Shown one piece after another: positions 40,682 to 49,133 of a DNA stretch of 64,000 nt. This stretch comes from Burkholderia sp. Ax-1719 (GTDB lineage: Bacteria > Pseudomonadota > Gammaproteobacteria > Burkholderiales > Burkholderiaceae). The stretch is from assembly GCF_011753055.1 (NCBI RefSeq), contig NZ_VWWJ01000001.1, positions 124,001 to 188,000 of the forward strand. Reading direction: 5' to 3'. The position numbers and the translations under genes are program-made. Positions within the stretch are counted from its first letter, which is position 1. Each line of letters starts with the position of its first letter. The notes under the pieces are model-generated. The model saw nothing but the letters and a program-made list of their open reading frames with translations, was not told the origin of the DNA and did not search any database.

Positions 40682-41802
40682 AACAAACTTCGCTACACTC
40701 GTGCGCCCGATTCAACGCGCGAGCCGTCATGGAGCTTAGAGAGGTCCTGCTTTCCGCACTGCCCTTTGTCGATCATGCGGCTAATGCGAGCGAAAAGGCA
40801 GAAAAAGGCATCCGGTTTTCCCGGATTCGCGAGATCGTCAATGCACGTATGGACGAGCCGCCGCATGAGCGCACGATTCGTCGCCATCTCAGCGATATGA
40901 CCGGCTACGTCGATAAGGTCGGCGGCACGCGGGCCTCGCGCTGGTTCAAGACCGTCGACACCGACATGTTGAGCACCCAGGATCACCTCGACACGAATCT
41001 CGCGATCGCGGTGCTGTCGCTCGATCGCAGCCCTTATCAGAGTCTGCCTTCGGCCGTGATGGCCGGGCTGGAGCCTGCCTTCAAACGCGCGCGCGCAAGG
41101 CTTAGTCTGGCTCACGAAGGCACACTTGCCCGCGCGGGCGTCGACTGGAAGGGCAAGATCGTGCGCATGGACGGCACCCAGCCGCTCATCTTTCCGCTTA
41201 TCGATGCCGACGTGTATCGTCAGGTTTCCGATGCCCTGCTGCACGATCGCCAGCTCAGCTTCGACTATCAGAAGCCGGAGGACGAGACAACCGGCAGCAA
41301 GCGTTACGAAGCCCGTTCGCCACTCGGCATCGTGAATCGGGCGGGCGTGTTCTATCTCGTCGTGAACTGGCCAGAAACCGGCGAAAAGCGGCTATTCCGC
41401 CTGGACCGCATCAAGCGTGCTCAAGTGCTTCCCCACGCCGCCGAACGCGACGCGAGTTTCAATCTCGATGCCTACGTGCGAACCGAGCAAGCCTTGCACT
41501 TCTTCCCCGAAGCCGAGGTGCAACTGAAACTTCGCATCCACGCCAGCAGTGCGCCGCACGAACGCAGCGCCGCCCAGCACATGCTCAACGAGTTCATGCT
41601 GCACACGGATCAGAAAATCAAGTGGGCATCCGATAGGCGCTCCTTCGAGCTGACGGCCACCGTCAAGCCCTCAGTCATGCTGCGCCGTTTCCTGCACAGT
41701 CAAAGCGATTCGATCGAGGTGCTCGAACCCGCAAGCCTGCGCGAGGAATTCGCCGCACGCGCCCGCCTGATGGCCGCGCGTTACGGCAATGCGCCTGAAT
41801 GA
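40678..41802 (+). CDS. WYL-domain transcriptional regulator
   Basis: A 374-residue regulator. An N-terminal winged helix is at about 20-95 (FSRIREIVNARMDEPPHERTIRRHLSDM), a WYL domain at about 175-260 (RQLSFDYQKPEDE…YEARSPLGIVNRAGVFYLVVNW…KRLFRLDRIKRAQVL), and a WCX-type C-terminal domain at about 275-365. WYL proteins bind nucleotides or nucleic acid and often control phage-defence operons (CapW, BrxR). Coupled to the sirtuin by a 4-base overlap. An internal ATG at 40729 is an alternative start. Confidence 0.88.
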   Translation: MKQTSLHSCARFNARAVMELREVLLSALPFVDHAANASEKAEKGIRFSRIREIVNARMDEPPHERTIRRHLSDMTGYVDKVGGTRASRWFKTVDTDMLSTQDHLDTNLAIAVLSLDRSPYQSLPSAVMAGLEPAFKRARARLSLAHEGTLARAGVDWKGKIVRMDGTQPLIFPLIDADVYRQVSDALLHDRQLSFDYQKPEDETTGSKRYEARSPLGIVNRAGVFYLVVNWPETGEKRLFRLDRIKRAQVLPHAAERDASFNLDAYVRTEQALHFFPEAEVQLKLRIHASSAPHERSAAQHMLNEFMLHTDQKIKWASDRRSFELTATVKPSVMLRRFLHSQSDSIEVLEPASLREEFAARARLMAARYGNAPE

Positions 41803-41812
41803 GCGGCGGCTT

Positions 41813-42199
41813 TCACCAGAACTGCGGCAACGCCGTCCCACCCGGCCTGACGGCCGTCTTGCGGCGGCGTCTGAGCTTCACCGGCGCGCGCGCAATATCG
41901 CCCCAGGTTTGCGCGGCCAGGCGCACGGCGCAATCGAACGATTCGTCTTCCACGGTATGGCAATCGTCGATGGTGATCTGCCAGCCGCGCCGCGTGCGTT
42001 CGCAGCGCACGCGGTCGTCTTCCATCAGATCGCTATACCAGCGCCAGACGCGCGCGTCATCGATGTTCGCGTTGACGGCCGCATTGAGCCGCGCCATTTC
42101 AATGCTCTGCATTGGCGTAAGGAGTTGCGTCGGTAATTGCGTGCTCACAGTATTCCCCTGTTGATAAGCGCGTTCGTTGTTTCCATTCACAGGTGTCAT
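41813..42199 (-). CDS. Hypothetical protein at the end of the YcaC-AlgE-like cluster
   Basis: A 128-residue soluble protein. The central part (MQSIEMARLNAAVNANIDDARVWRWYSDLMEDDRVRCERTRRGWQITIDDCHT) is the most regular; the C-terminus is basic (KLRRRRKTAVRPGG). I recognise no family. It begins 10 bases after the AlgE-like gene on the same strand, so it is probably the last gene of that operon, and is convergent with the WYL gene. The longer upstream frame lies within the AlgE-like gene. Confidence 0.6.
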   Translation of the reverse strand: MTPVNGNNERAYQQGNTVSTQLPTQLLTPMQSIEMARLNAAVNANIDDARVWRWYSDLMEDDRVRCERTRRGWQITIDDCHTVEDESFDCAVRLAAQTWGDIARAPVKLRRRRKTAVRPGGTALPQFW

Positions 42200-42209
42200 G
42201 CGTCGCGTT

Positions 42210-43637
42210 TCACCACGCGAGTTTCGCTTCGACGCCGACATAGTCGGCGTTGCGCGCACCCAGCGCCCGCAGCGAATCGCCCACTTCGAAATGCACGGCT
42301 TCCAGCGCCAGCGCCACGTTGTCGTTGACGATCCAGTCGGCGCGCACCTGTGCGTACATGCCGGTCCAGAGATCGCCCTTGCCCGCCGTGCCGGGCACCG
42401 TCGCCATGCCCTGTCCGTAGACGGCATCCTGCGTCGTGTCGCGCCACTGGAAACCCAGCGCTGTCATCAGCGTGAGCTTTGGCGTGAGCCTGAACGTCAG
42501 CGACGGCTTCACGTGAATCAGGTTGCTGTAACCCGTATAGCCCGCCAGCGTGAAGTAATAGCCGTTCGGAAAGAGCGGATTGAACGTCCCCACGTGACCA
42601 TCGCCGGGATGATGATCGCCCGACGCGCCATCGACCTGCACGCCCACGCGCGGCGTGCCCGGCAACGAGGCGAACGTGTAGCCGCCCAGCGCGCCGAACG
42701 CCCAGGCGCCAACAGAGTCTGCGCCTACGTGGCCGGTCTGCGCCATCGCTTCGACGTCCCAGTCGAACGGTGCGCTCTTGCCCGCGTAGCGCGCATCGAA
42801 TACATCGCGGCGTTCATTGCCGCTCGCATCCAGAAAGCGCGCGTTATCGCGCTCGTAGCGCGACCAGTACGCGGACAGATCACCGGGCCCCACGCTCGCG
42901 CGCTCCACGCGCACGCCGCTGAACTTCAGGTGTGTGTTCGAGACATCGTCGAAAGTATCGACATCGCGATACTGCACCGGCTGCGTGAGATAGCCGATGA
43001 AGCGCCATTTGCCGATCTCGTAGTCGGCCCACAGCGCGTCAAAGGCCTGACGCACGTTCGGGCCATCGCGCACGGAAACAAAGCGCTGCAAGTCGAACGC
43101 CATTTCCTGACGCCCCACGCGCGCCTTGAACGTGCCGGGGCCGACGCCATACACGAACGCCACAAAAGCCTGCTCGATATCGAGCGGATTCTTGTCCACC
43201 GGCGATACCGAGTCCTTGCCGAACGGCCGCGCATCCTCCAGCTGGAAAAACGCCTGCACGTGCTCGCCGAAGCGCGCATCGGCATGCACTTCGGCGCGCT
43301 GGATCACCCAGCTATCGGGCTTCGATCCCCCCAGTCCAAACAACGGCGTGTTGTTGAGTTCGAAGCGCTCGCGCAGATTCGCGCCCAGCGAGAGATACCA
43401 GGTGGGATCGCTCGACAGCGGAATGTATTTGAGGCGATCCAGCGGTTTGCGCGGCACGCAGGGATTCGCGAGCGCGCCCCAGTCTTCCTGCCAGCGGTTG
43501 AAGCTGGGGATCGGGCGCTTTGCGTCGCAAGCGGCCTCGGTGGCGCCACTTGCTGATGTTTCAGCGCGAGCCGCGCCAGCGTGCAGCAGCGCGCCTGCCA
43601 CGAGGGCAAACGCGGCCTGGCGCGTCGTCTGTTTCAT
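42210..43637 (-). CDS. AlgE-like outer-membrane channel (alginate export family)
   Basis: A 475-residue precursor with a signal peptide ending near ARA-ETSAS. The mature part is a beta-barrel of the alginate-export family: WYLSLGANLRERFELNN, SWVIQRAEVHADARFG, PRVGVQVDGASGDHHPGDGHVGTFNPLFPNGYYF, and a C-terminal Trp (YVGVEAKLAW). It probably conducts an anionic or small organic solute, not necessarily alginate, as no alginate genes are present. The VOC gene lies upstream in the operon. A GTG at 43700 overlapping the VOC stop is a possible longer start, but the signal peptide fits 43637 better. Confidence 0.85.
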   Translation of the reverse strand: MKQTTRQAAFALVAGALLHAGAARAETSASGATEAACDAKRPIPSFNRWQEDWGALANPCVPRKPLDRLKYIPLSSDPTWYLSLGANLRERFELNNTPLFGLGGSKPDSWVIQRAEVHADARFGEHVQAFFQLEDARPFGKDSVSPVDKNPLDIEQAFVAFVYGVGPGTFKARVGRQEMAFDLQRFVSVRDGPNVRQAFDALWADYEIGKWRFIGYLTQPVQYRDVDTFDDVSNTHLKFSGVRVERASVGPGDLSAYWSRYERDNARFLDASGNERRDVFDARYAGKSAPFDWDVEAMAQTGHVGADSVGAWAFGALGGYTFASLPGTPRVGVQVDGASGDHHPGDGHVGTFNPLFPNGYYFTLAGYTGYSNLIHVKPSLTFRLTPKLTLMTALGFQWRDTTQDAVYGQGMATVPGTAGKGDLWTGMYAQVRADWIVNDNVALALEAVHFEVGDSLRALGARNADYVGVEAKLAW

Positions 43638-43696
43638 CGGCGACGAAAGGCAAAATCGAAAGCGAGGGCGAAGGCGCATACCGCTGTTCTCTTCAC

Positions 43697-44659
43697 TCAC
43701 TTCGCGGGCGACTTCGCCAGTTGATGAAGCTCCGCGACGTAGCCGCCCGGGAACTCCGCCATGGCCGTGCGGCCTTCGGCGTTTTGCGCGGGCGCGACCA
43801 GCACCTTCACGCCAGCGGCCTGCGCCTTTTCGAGCGTCGCGTCCAGATCGGCCACGCGGTAGCCCGTCGTTTCGCGTCCATACGGGTACGGCAGCTTGCC
43901 GTCGGTCACGAACACCAGCATGTTGCCGAACGCCGATTCGATGCGCACGCGGCGGATCGTTTCGCCGCTCTTGCCGATTTCCGCGCCATCGGCATGGCGG
44001 TTATCCGACACCACCTTGCCATGCGAGAAGCGCACGAAACGATGCACGAAATTCGATGCTTCGTACTTCGATACATACACGCGATTGTCGGGCACCATTT
44101 CGAGCGGTGCATAGGACGGCGCTTTCGTGTGCCAGTAAAGCTGCATCGTGAGGCCGCCCGGCCACTGGATCAGCGCGTCCTTGCCGATCGGGTCGTCGAA
44201 CGGCTCGACGATCACATCGGCGCCCGCTGCGCGCGCGGCGTGCACGGCCTTGTCGATATCGGTCACCAGATAGCCGGTGCGCTCGTTGCCGAACGGGTAC
44301 GGCACCGGCGTTTCGAACGCGAACACGGAGAGCATGCCCACCGGCGTTTGCACGTACTGCGAAGCGGTTTTGCTCGGCGTCGGCGTGACCGTGAAGACGG
44401 CGCGCGGCGAGGCCTTGCCGCCGAAGGTAGCGAGGAAGCTGTTGACGAAGGCGTCGATATCGGCGCTTGCAACGTAGACATGCGTCGTGTCGTATTGCGG
44501 GCCCACGGCGACGGCGGGCGTTTGCGCGACGGCAGCCGGATATTGCGAATCGTCGGCGAAGGCCGGGGCGGCGTTGAAGGCCAGACCCAAAGCCGCAAAG
44601 GCGACGATCGATGCGGCCGTCATGGCGCGCAGGGGACGATTCAGGCTAAAGAGAGACAC
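43697..44659 (-). CDS. Exported VOC (glyoxalase/dioxygenase fold) protein
   Basis: A 320-residue protein with a signal peptide (to about residue 36, AFA-DD) and two vicinal-oxygen-chelate modules, at about 55-175 (DTTHVYVASADIDAFVNSFLATFGG…GYLVTDIDKAVHAARAAGADVIVEPF) and about 188-310 (RVYVSKYEASNFVHRFVRFSHG…GYRVADLDATLEKAQAAGVKVLVAP). VOC proteins bind a metal and act on small molecules as lyases, dioxygenases or resistance proteins. Export is unusual for the family. Part of the minus-strand cluster, 29 bases after DUF1275. Confidence 0.85.
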   Translation of the reverse strand: MSLFSLNRPLRAMTAASIVAFAALGLAFNAAPAFADDSQYPAAVAQTPAVAVGPQYDTTHVYVASADIDAFVNSFLATFGGKASPRAVFTVTPTPSKTASQYVQTPVGMLSVFAFETPVPYPFGNERTGYLVTDIDKAVHAARAAGADVIVEPFDDPIGKDALIQWPGGLTMQLYWHTKAPSYAPLEMVPDNRVYVSKYEASNFVHRFVRFSHGKVVSDNRHADGAEIGKSGETIRRVRIESAFGNMLVFVTDGKLPYPYGRETTGYRVADLDATLEKAQAAGVKVLVAPAQNAEGRTAMAEFPGGYVAELHQLAKSPAK

Positions 44660-44688
44660 GTGTTGCTCCTGATGAAATGAATAAGGAT

Positions 44689-45426
44689 TTACTGAACGGT
44701 GCCTGCCGCGCTGCCGTCGCTGGCGCGGCAGGCAAAGACGGCAATCGCACTAAGTAAGGCAAGCGGCACGATCAGCGCCCAGAACGAGGCGGCCAGCCAG
44801 CCTGTCGCGCCCAGGCTCGCGCCCACGCCGAAGGCGGCCACTGGCGGCAGCGTGCGGGTCAGCCGCTCGCGCACTTCACGGCGATCGACATGCGTGCTGC
44901 GCGCCAGCAGATCGAATACGTCGATCACGGCCTGCGTGACATTGCCGGTCATGACGGTATTGGCCACCACGCTGCGTGCGGTCAGACGCGGATGCGCGTT
45001 CTGCACGCCCATCGCGGCCGCGCCCAGCAGGCCGCAGGCGATTGTGAGCGGCGCATCGGCGTTCGTGATCGGCGCGGCGACAAGGCCCACGATCATGAAA
45101 GCGGCCAGCAGCACGATCTGCATCAAATAGAGCGCCCCCACGCGAACGGCATGGGCTTGCGCGTGCAACTTGTCTGCGAGCACACGGGCGCCGACGATGC
45201 CCAGTACAAAGGCGGGAAACGCCAGCCATTTGATCAGCAGGCCGCCGCTCACCCCCGCGATGCCCGAACCGATCATGATGAAGTTGCCGGTCACGTGCGC
45301 GGTGAACAGGCCGAACAACGCGACAAAGCCTAGCGTATCGACAAAACCCGCCACGAAAGCGAGCACGGTGTTCTCGCCGCGCATCGGGTCGAGTACGGCC
45401 TTGCTCCGTGCAAGCGTCGCGCTCAT
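44689..45426 (-). CDS. YoaK/DUF1275 family membrane protein
   Basis: A 245-residue inner-membrane protein with about six to seven transmembrane segments. Typical DUF1275 features are GFVDTLGFVALFGLFTAHVTGNFIMIG near the start and AMGVQNAHPRLTARSVVANTVMTGNVTQAVIDV in the second half. Function of the family is not established. The ATG overlaps the XapX stop (ATGA), so the genes are coupled; in-frame codons further upstream are inside XapX. Confidence 0.88.
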   Translation of the reverse strand: MSATLARSKAVLDPMRGENTVLAFVAGFVDTLGFVALFGLFTAHVTGNFIMIGSGIAGVSGGLLIKWLAFPAFVLGIVGARVLADKLHAQAHAVRVGALYLMQIVLLAAFMIVGLVAAPITNADAPLTIACGLLGAAAMGVQNAHPRLTARSVVANTVMTGNVTQAVIDVFDLLARSTHVDRREVRERLTRTLPPVAAFGVGASLGATGWLAASFWALIVPLALLSAIAVFACRASDGSAAGTVQ

Positions 45427-45674
45427 GGCTTGCTGCTCGTCGAATCGGCGTGGTCGACTGACGCGCTTAACACATCGCGCTGCACCGGCGCGCTTTGCGT
45501 CTGTGCCTGCGGTGCGCTCCAGTGCGCCTGCACGAACGGAATCGCATGCTCGCCGATCACGATGCCAAGCAGCCCGGCCAGCGCGATCAGCGGCGGCGCG
45601 GGCGACTGCACGCGCGAGAAGTAATAGAGCAGCCCGACCACGAGGCCCGCTCCGAGTGAAATGAGGTACGACAT
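45423..45674 (-). CDS. XapX-domain protein (DUF1427)
   Basis: An 83-residue small membrane protein: two hydrophobic segments (LISLGAGLVVGLLYYFSRV and PLIALAGLLGIVIGEHAIPFV) flanking SPAPP, the layout of XapX proteins. Function is unknown; the domain is often found beside isochorismatase-type hydrolases, amidohydrolases and DoxX, as here. Overlaps the DUF1275 gene by 4 bases. Confidence 0.88.
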   Translation of the reverse strand: MSYLISLGAGLVVGLLYYFSRVQSPAPPLIALAGLLGIVIGEHAIPFVQAHWSAPQAQTQSAPVQRDVLSASVDHADSTSSKP

Positions 45675-45730
45675 GTCGACCGCTCCTTGCTGCGCTCAAA
45701 CGCGCGATTTCAGAAAGTCCGCCAGCGCGT

Positions 45731-46162
45731 TCAGGCCGATTGGCTCACACGCCGATGGGTCCGGCGGGCGGCGCGCAGCGCGCATTGCCACGTCAGGCGA
45801 TAACGCCCCGCGCCGCCAATCGCGACCGTGCCGAACAAGATCAGCAGCATCCACGCAAACTGACCTTGCTCGAGCGTCCAGTCAGGATGCACCAGCAACA
45901 GCGCGACCGCAGTGACCACGAGAATCGGCAGCGCGGCAAGGCGTGTGAAGACGCCGAGCATCATCAGCACCGGGCACACCACCTCCGCGAAGATCGCAAA
46001 GGACAGCGTAAAGGCGCTGCCCAGGTGCAACGGATCTTCGATCACGCCGAGTTGCGCACGCACGTGCAACGCCTTCGGCAAGCCGTGCACGAACAGCACG
46101 AGCAGGCTGGCGCTCACGCGCAGGAACAGCAGCGCAATATCGGCGCTCTCGAAACGTTTCAT
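45731..46162 (-). CDS. DoxX-family membrane protein
   Basis: A 143-residue protein with four transmembrane segments in DoxX order: DIALLFLRVSASLLVLFVHGLPKAL, AFTLSFAIFAEVVCPVLMMLGVFTRLAALPILVVTAVALLLVH and the last helix LLILFGTVAIGGAGRYRL. Some DoxX proteins partner quinol oxidases or redox enzymes; no oxidase is nearby. It lies between the amidohydrolase (30 bases) and XapX (56 bases) genes in one operon. Confidence 0.88.
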   Translation of the reverse strand: MKRFESADIALLFLRVSASLLVLFVHGLPKALHVRAQLGVIEDPLHLGSAFTLSFAIFAEVVCPVLMMLGVFTRLAALPILVVTAVALLLVHPDWTLEQGQFAWMLLILFGTVAIGGAGRYRLTWQCALRAARRTHRRVSQSA

Positions 46163-46192
46163 CACTGACCTCGGCTTGACTTGCAACTCGAC

Positions 46193-48097
46193 TTAAAACG
46201 CGAAACAGCTACAGCCCAGCGCGCCCCAGAACGCATTCGCGTCCCCGGCCGGCACGTTGCTGCGCCACGCCCAGCCGTGTGCATGCTTGTGTACGCCGCA
46301 CAGATTCACGCAGGCATCGCTGCAGGACTGCGCCAGCGTGGCGTTCGATGCGTTCGCCGTGTTCGTCACTACGGGCTTGTAGCGCGCATAGCCGCCAAAT
46401 TCCGCCACCGGCGACCACGACGGGCTCACCGGCAGGGCGGGCGGACCGTATGAGGTGAATTCCTCGTCGGCGTAGACCACGCGGCCGTTCACCACCGTCA
46501 GCACCGAGTTCAGATGCTTGATGGCGTCTTCGTCGATCGTGAAGAAGTCGTCGCTGAGTACCGCGAAGTCGGCGTACTGGCCCGGCACGAGCGCGCCCTT
46601 CTTCGTCTCGTCGTTCGAGAACCAGGCGCTGCCCACGGTGTAGCGGCGCAGGGCTTCCATACGCTCCAGACGATCGCGCTGCGCATACATCTGCGTGCCG
46701 CCCACGGTGCGTCCCGAAACCAGCCAGTAAAGCGAGACGAACGGGTTGTAGCTCGCCACCCGCGTGGCATCCGTGCCCGCCCCCACCGGCAGTCCCGCTT
46801 CGAGCATCTGGCGCACCGGCGGCGTACGCGCGGCGGCTTCCGCGCCGTAACGCGAGATAAAGTATTCGCCCTGAAACGCCATGCGATGCTGCACGGCGAT
46901 GCCGCCGCCCAGCGCGGCGATGCGCTCGATATTGCGTTGCGAAATCGTCTCGCAGTGGTCGAAGAACCAGCGCAGGCCGTTGAACGGCGTGTCGCTGTTC
47001 ACGCGCTCGAACACGTTGAGGAAGCGGTCGATCGATTCGTCGTAGGTCGCGTGCAGACGCCACGGCCAGCGGTTTTGCACCAGCAGGCGCACGACGTCTT
47101 CCAGTTCCTGCTCCATGCCGTCCGGCAGATCGGGGCGCGGCTCCAGGAAGTCCTCGAAGTCGGCGGCCGAGAACACCAGCATCTCGCCCGCACCGTTGAC
47201 CTTGAGGAAATCGTCGCCGTCGCCCGGACGCGTGCTCTTCACCCATTTCGCGAAGTCTTCGATCTCGCGCTTCGCGTTCTGCGTGAACAGGTTGTAGGCG
47301 ATGCGCACGGTCAGCTGATCGTTCTTCGCCAGGTCCATGATGACTTCATAGTCGTCCGGATAAGCCTGGTAACCGCCGCCCGCGTCGATGGCGCTCGTCA
47401 CGCCCAGGCGGTTCAGTTCGCGCATGAACTGGCGCGAGGAATTCTTTTGATCCTCCAGCGCGAGCTTGGGACCCTTCGCGAGCGTTGCGTAAAGCAAGCC
47501 CGCGTTCGGGCGCGCGATCAGCATGCCGGTGGGATTGCCACGCTTGTCGCGCTGGATTTCGCCGCCCGGCGGGTTCGGCGTATCGCGGTCGTAGCCCGCC
47601 GCGCGCAGCGCCGCGGCATTGAGCAGCGCGCTGTCGTACAGGTGCAGGATGAAGACCGGCGTATCGGGCGCAATCGCGTTGATTTCTTCGAGCGTCGGAC
47701 CGCGCTTTTCCTCGAACTGGAATTCGTTCCAGCCGCCCACCACGCGCACCCATTGCGGCGCGGGCGTGCGCGCAACCTGTTCGCGCAGCATCTGCAGCGC
47801 GTCTCGCAGCGACGGCACGCCGTCCCAGCGCAGTTCCATGTTGAAGTTCAGGCCGCCGCGGATCACGTGCAGGTGCGAGTCGTTGAGACCCGGAATCACG
47901 GTGCGGCCATTCAGATCGATACGGCGTGCGTCGTCGCGCGCCCATTGCATGACGTCGCGGTCGTTGCCGCTCGCGACGACCTTGCCATCGGCAACGGCCA
48001 GCGCGGTCGAGAACGAGCGGCGCTCGTCCTGGGTGGCGATCTTGCCGTTGTAGATCACCAGGTCGGCGATGCGGCGAGGTTGATCAAGGGCGCTCAT
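46193..48097 (-). CDS. YtcJ-like amidohydrolase with Cys/His-rich C-terminal tail
   Basis: A 634-residue metal-dependent amidohydrolase. Markers are LVIYNGKIATQDERRSFSTALAVADGKVVASG at the start, the metal motif GLNDSHLHV (HxH at about 75-77), DHCETISQRNIERIAALGGGIAVQHR, and GAGTDATRVASYNPFVSLYWLV with the late Asp. The last 50 residues add a tail with six cysteines and four histidines (CSDACVNLCGVHKHAH…GCSCF), absent from typical family members as I know them; it may bind an extra metal. GGAGAG precedes the ATG. Substrate unknown, probably an amide or cyclic imide. Confidence 0.85.
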   Translation of the reverse strand: MSALDQPRRIADLVIYNGKIATQDERRSFSTALAVADGKVVASGNDRDVMQWARDDARRIDLNGRTVIPGLNDSHLHVIRGGLNFNMELRWDGVPSLRDALQMLREQVARTPAPQWVRVVGGWNEFQFEEKRGPTLEEINAIAPDTPVFILHLYDSALLNAAALRAAGYDRDTPNPPGGEIQRDKRGNPTGMLIARPNAGLLYATLAKGPKLALEDQKNSSRQFMRELNRLGVTSAIDAGGGYQAYPDDYEVIMDLAKNDQLTVRIAYNLFTQNAKREIEDFAKWVKSTRPGDGDDFLKVNGAGEMLVFSAADFEDFLEPRPDLPDGMEQELEDVVRLLVQNRWPWRLHATYDESIDRFLNVFERVNSDTPFNGLRWFFDHCETISQRNIERIAALGGGIAVQHRMAFQGEYFISRYGAEAAARTPPVRQMLEAGLPVGAGTDATRVASYNPFVSLYWLVSGRTVGGTQMYAQRDRLERMEALRRYTVGSAWFSNDETKKGALVPGQYADFAVLSDDFFTIDEDAIKHLNSVLTVVNGRVVYADEEFTSYGPPALPVSPSWSPVAEFGGYARYKPVVTNTANASNATLAQSCSDACVNLCGVHKHAHGWAWRSNVPAGDANAFWGALGCSCFAF

Positions 48098-48239
48098 CGA
48101 CGCTCTCCTGTTTAGTGCTGGATTCAGTGCGAACTGCTTGCGGGAGGTGTGGCGCGCGGTGCCGGACGTGACGCCGCGCGCCGTGTGCGAGGCCATGGCG
48201 CGTTGTCAGGCTGCACGCGCCATGTGCGGGTCTTGCGGC

Positions 48240-48875
48240 TTAGCCCGCTTCGCTCGCGTGTTCGCCGAGGATCTGCTTCGCGTAACGCACGCCGATGCCG
48301 TAGGCGCTGTGCGCCTTGAAGATGTCCATGCAGCCTTCGTAGGTCTCGCCACGCGCCCAGTCGCGTTGCAGTTCGCACATGAACTGCAGCGAGTTCATCG
48401 GCACCGCGCCGGCCTGGACGATGCGCTGCACGGCGCGCTCGTGCGCTTCTTCCGTGATGTCGCCGCAAGCGTCGGTCGGCACGTAGATTTCGAAGCCTTC
48501 GGCCAGCATCTGGATGGTCGGGAAGGTGACGCATACTTCGGTCCACAGACCGGCGATCACGATCTTCTTGCGGCCCGTGGCCTTGATCGCATCGCGGAAG
48601 CCCTTGTCTTCCCACGAGTTCATCGAGGTGCGGTCGATCGGCTTCACGTTGGGGAACACGGCCTGAACTTCGGGCAACAGGTGACCGCTGAACGAATCGG
48701 CGGCGATGGTCGTGAGGACCGTCGGCACCTTGAAGAGCTTCGCGGCCTTGGCGAGAATCTGCACGTTGTGCAGGACGGTGGTGCGCTCGTGCGAGTGCGT
48801 GCCGAAGAACATCTGCGGCTGGTGGTCGATCAGCGCGAGCGCGCAGGTGTCGGGGGTCAGCAGTTCAAATGCCAT
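48240..48875 (-). CDS. YcaC-type isochorismatase-family hydrolase
   Basis: A 211-residue cysteine hydrolase. The catalytic triad members D17 (ALIDHQ) and C115 (GLWTEVCV) are visible, and the sequence is of the YcaC kind throughout (TVLTTIAADSFSGHLLPEV, TDACGDITEEAHERAVQRIVQAGAVPMNSLQF). It should cleave a small amide or similar bond; the physiological substrate of YcaC proteins is not known. It appears to be the first gene of the minus-strand cluster, because an intrinsic terminator separates it from the gene upstream. Confidence 0.92.
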   Translation of the reverse strand: MAFELLTPDTCALALIDHQPQMFFGTHSHERTTVLHNVQILAKAAKLFKVPTVLTTIAADSFSGHLLPEVQAVFPNVKPIDRTSMNSWEDKGFRDAIKATGRKKIVIAGLWTEVCVTFPTIQMLAEGFEIYVPTDACGDITEEAHERAVQRIVQAGAVPMNSLQFMCELQRDWARGETYEGCMDIFKAHSAYGIGVRYAKQILGEHASEAG

Positions 48876-49065
48876 GTCAAACTCCGTTCAGGTGTCGGGG
48901 GTGAATCGGGTGGCGTCCGCGCGTTCGTTGAATCGGTGTTTTGCCTGATTCCAATGACCGCGCGATCTGGGTCACAGATTAGAGATCGCCCGTCTTAAAG
49001 TCCTGTCGAAAACCTGAAGAGTTATGAATGGGATTTAAATCCGCACGTTCGTTTGCATCAATGGA

Positions 49066-49097
49066 AAAGCCGCCCGATATCGCTATCGGGCGGCTTT
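49066..49097 (-). terminator. Rho-independent terminator after the alpha/beta hydrolase
   Basis: AAAGCCGCCCGATA and TATCGGGCGGCTTT form a perfect 14-bp stem with a four-base loop, and on the minus strand the stem runs into TTTT. It lies 37 bases past the hydrolase stop codon. Confidence 0.88.
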
Positions 49098-49133
49098 GAT
49101 TCAGGCCTTGTGCGCGCTTTCAGCGCGCGGCCA

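Noticed and set aside
46514..48115. 533-codon + strand frame opposite the amidohydrolase
   Set aside because: Antisense shadow; no recognisable domain, while the minus strand has metal motifs and a good ribosome site.
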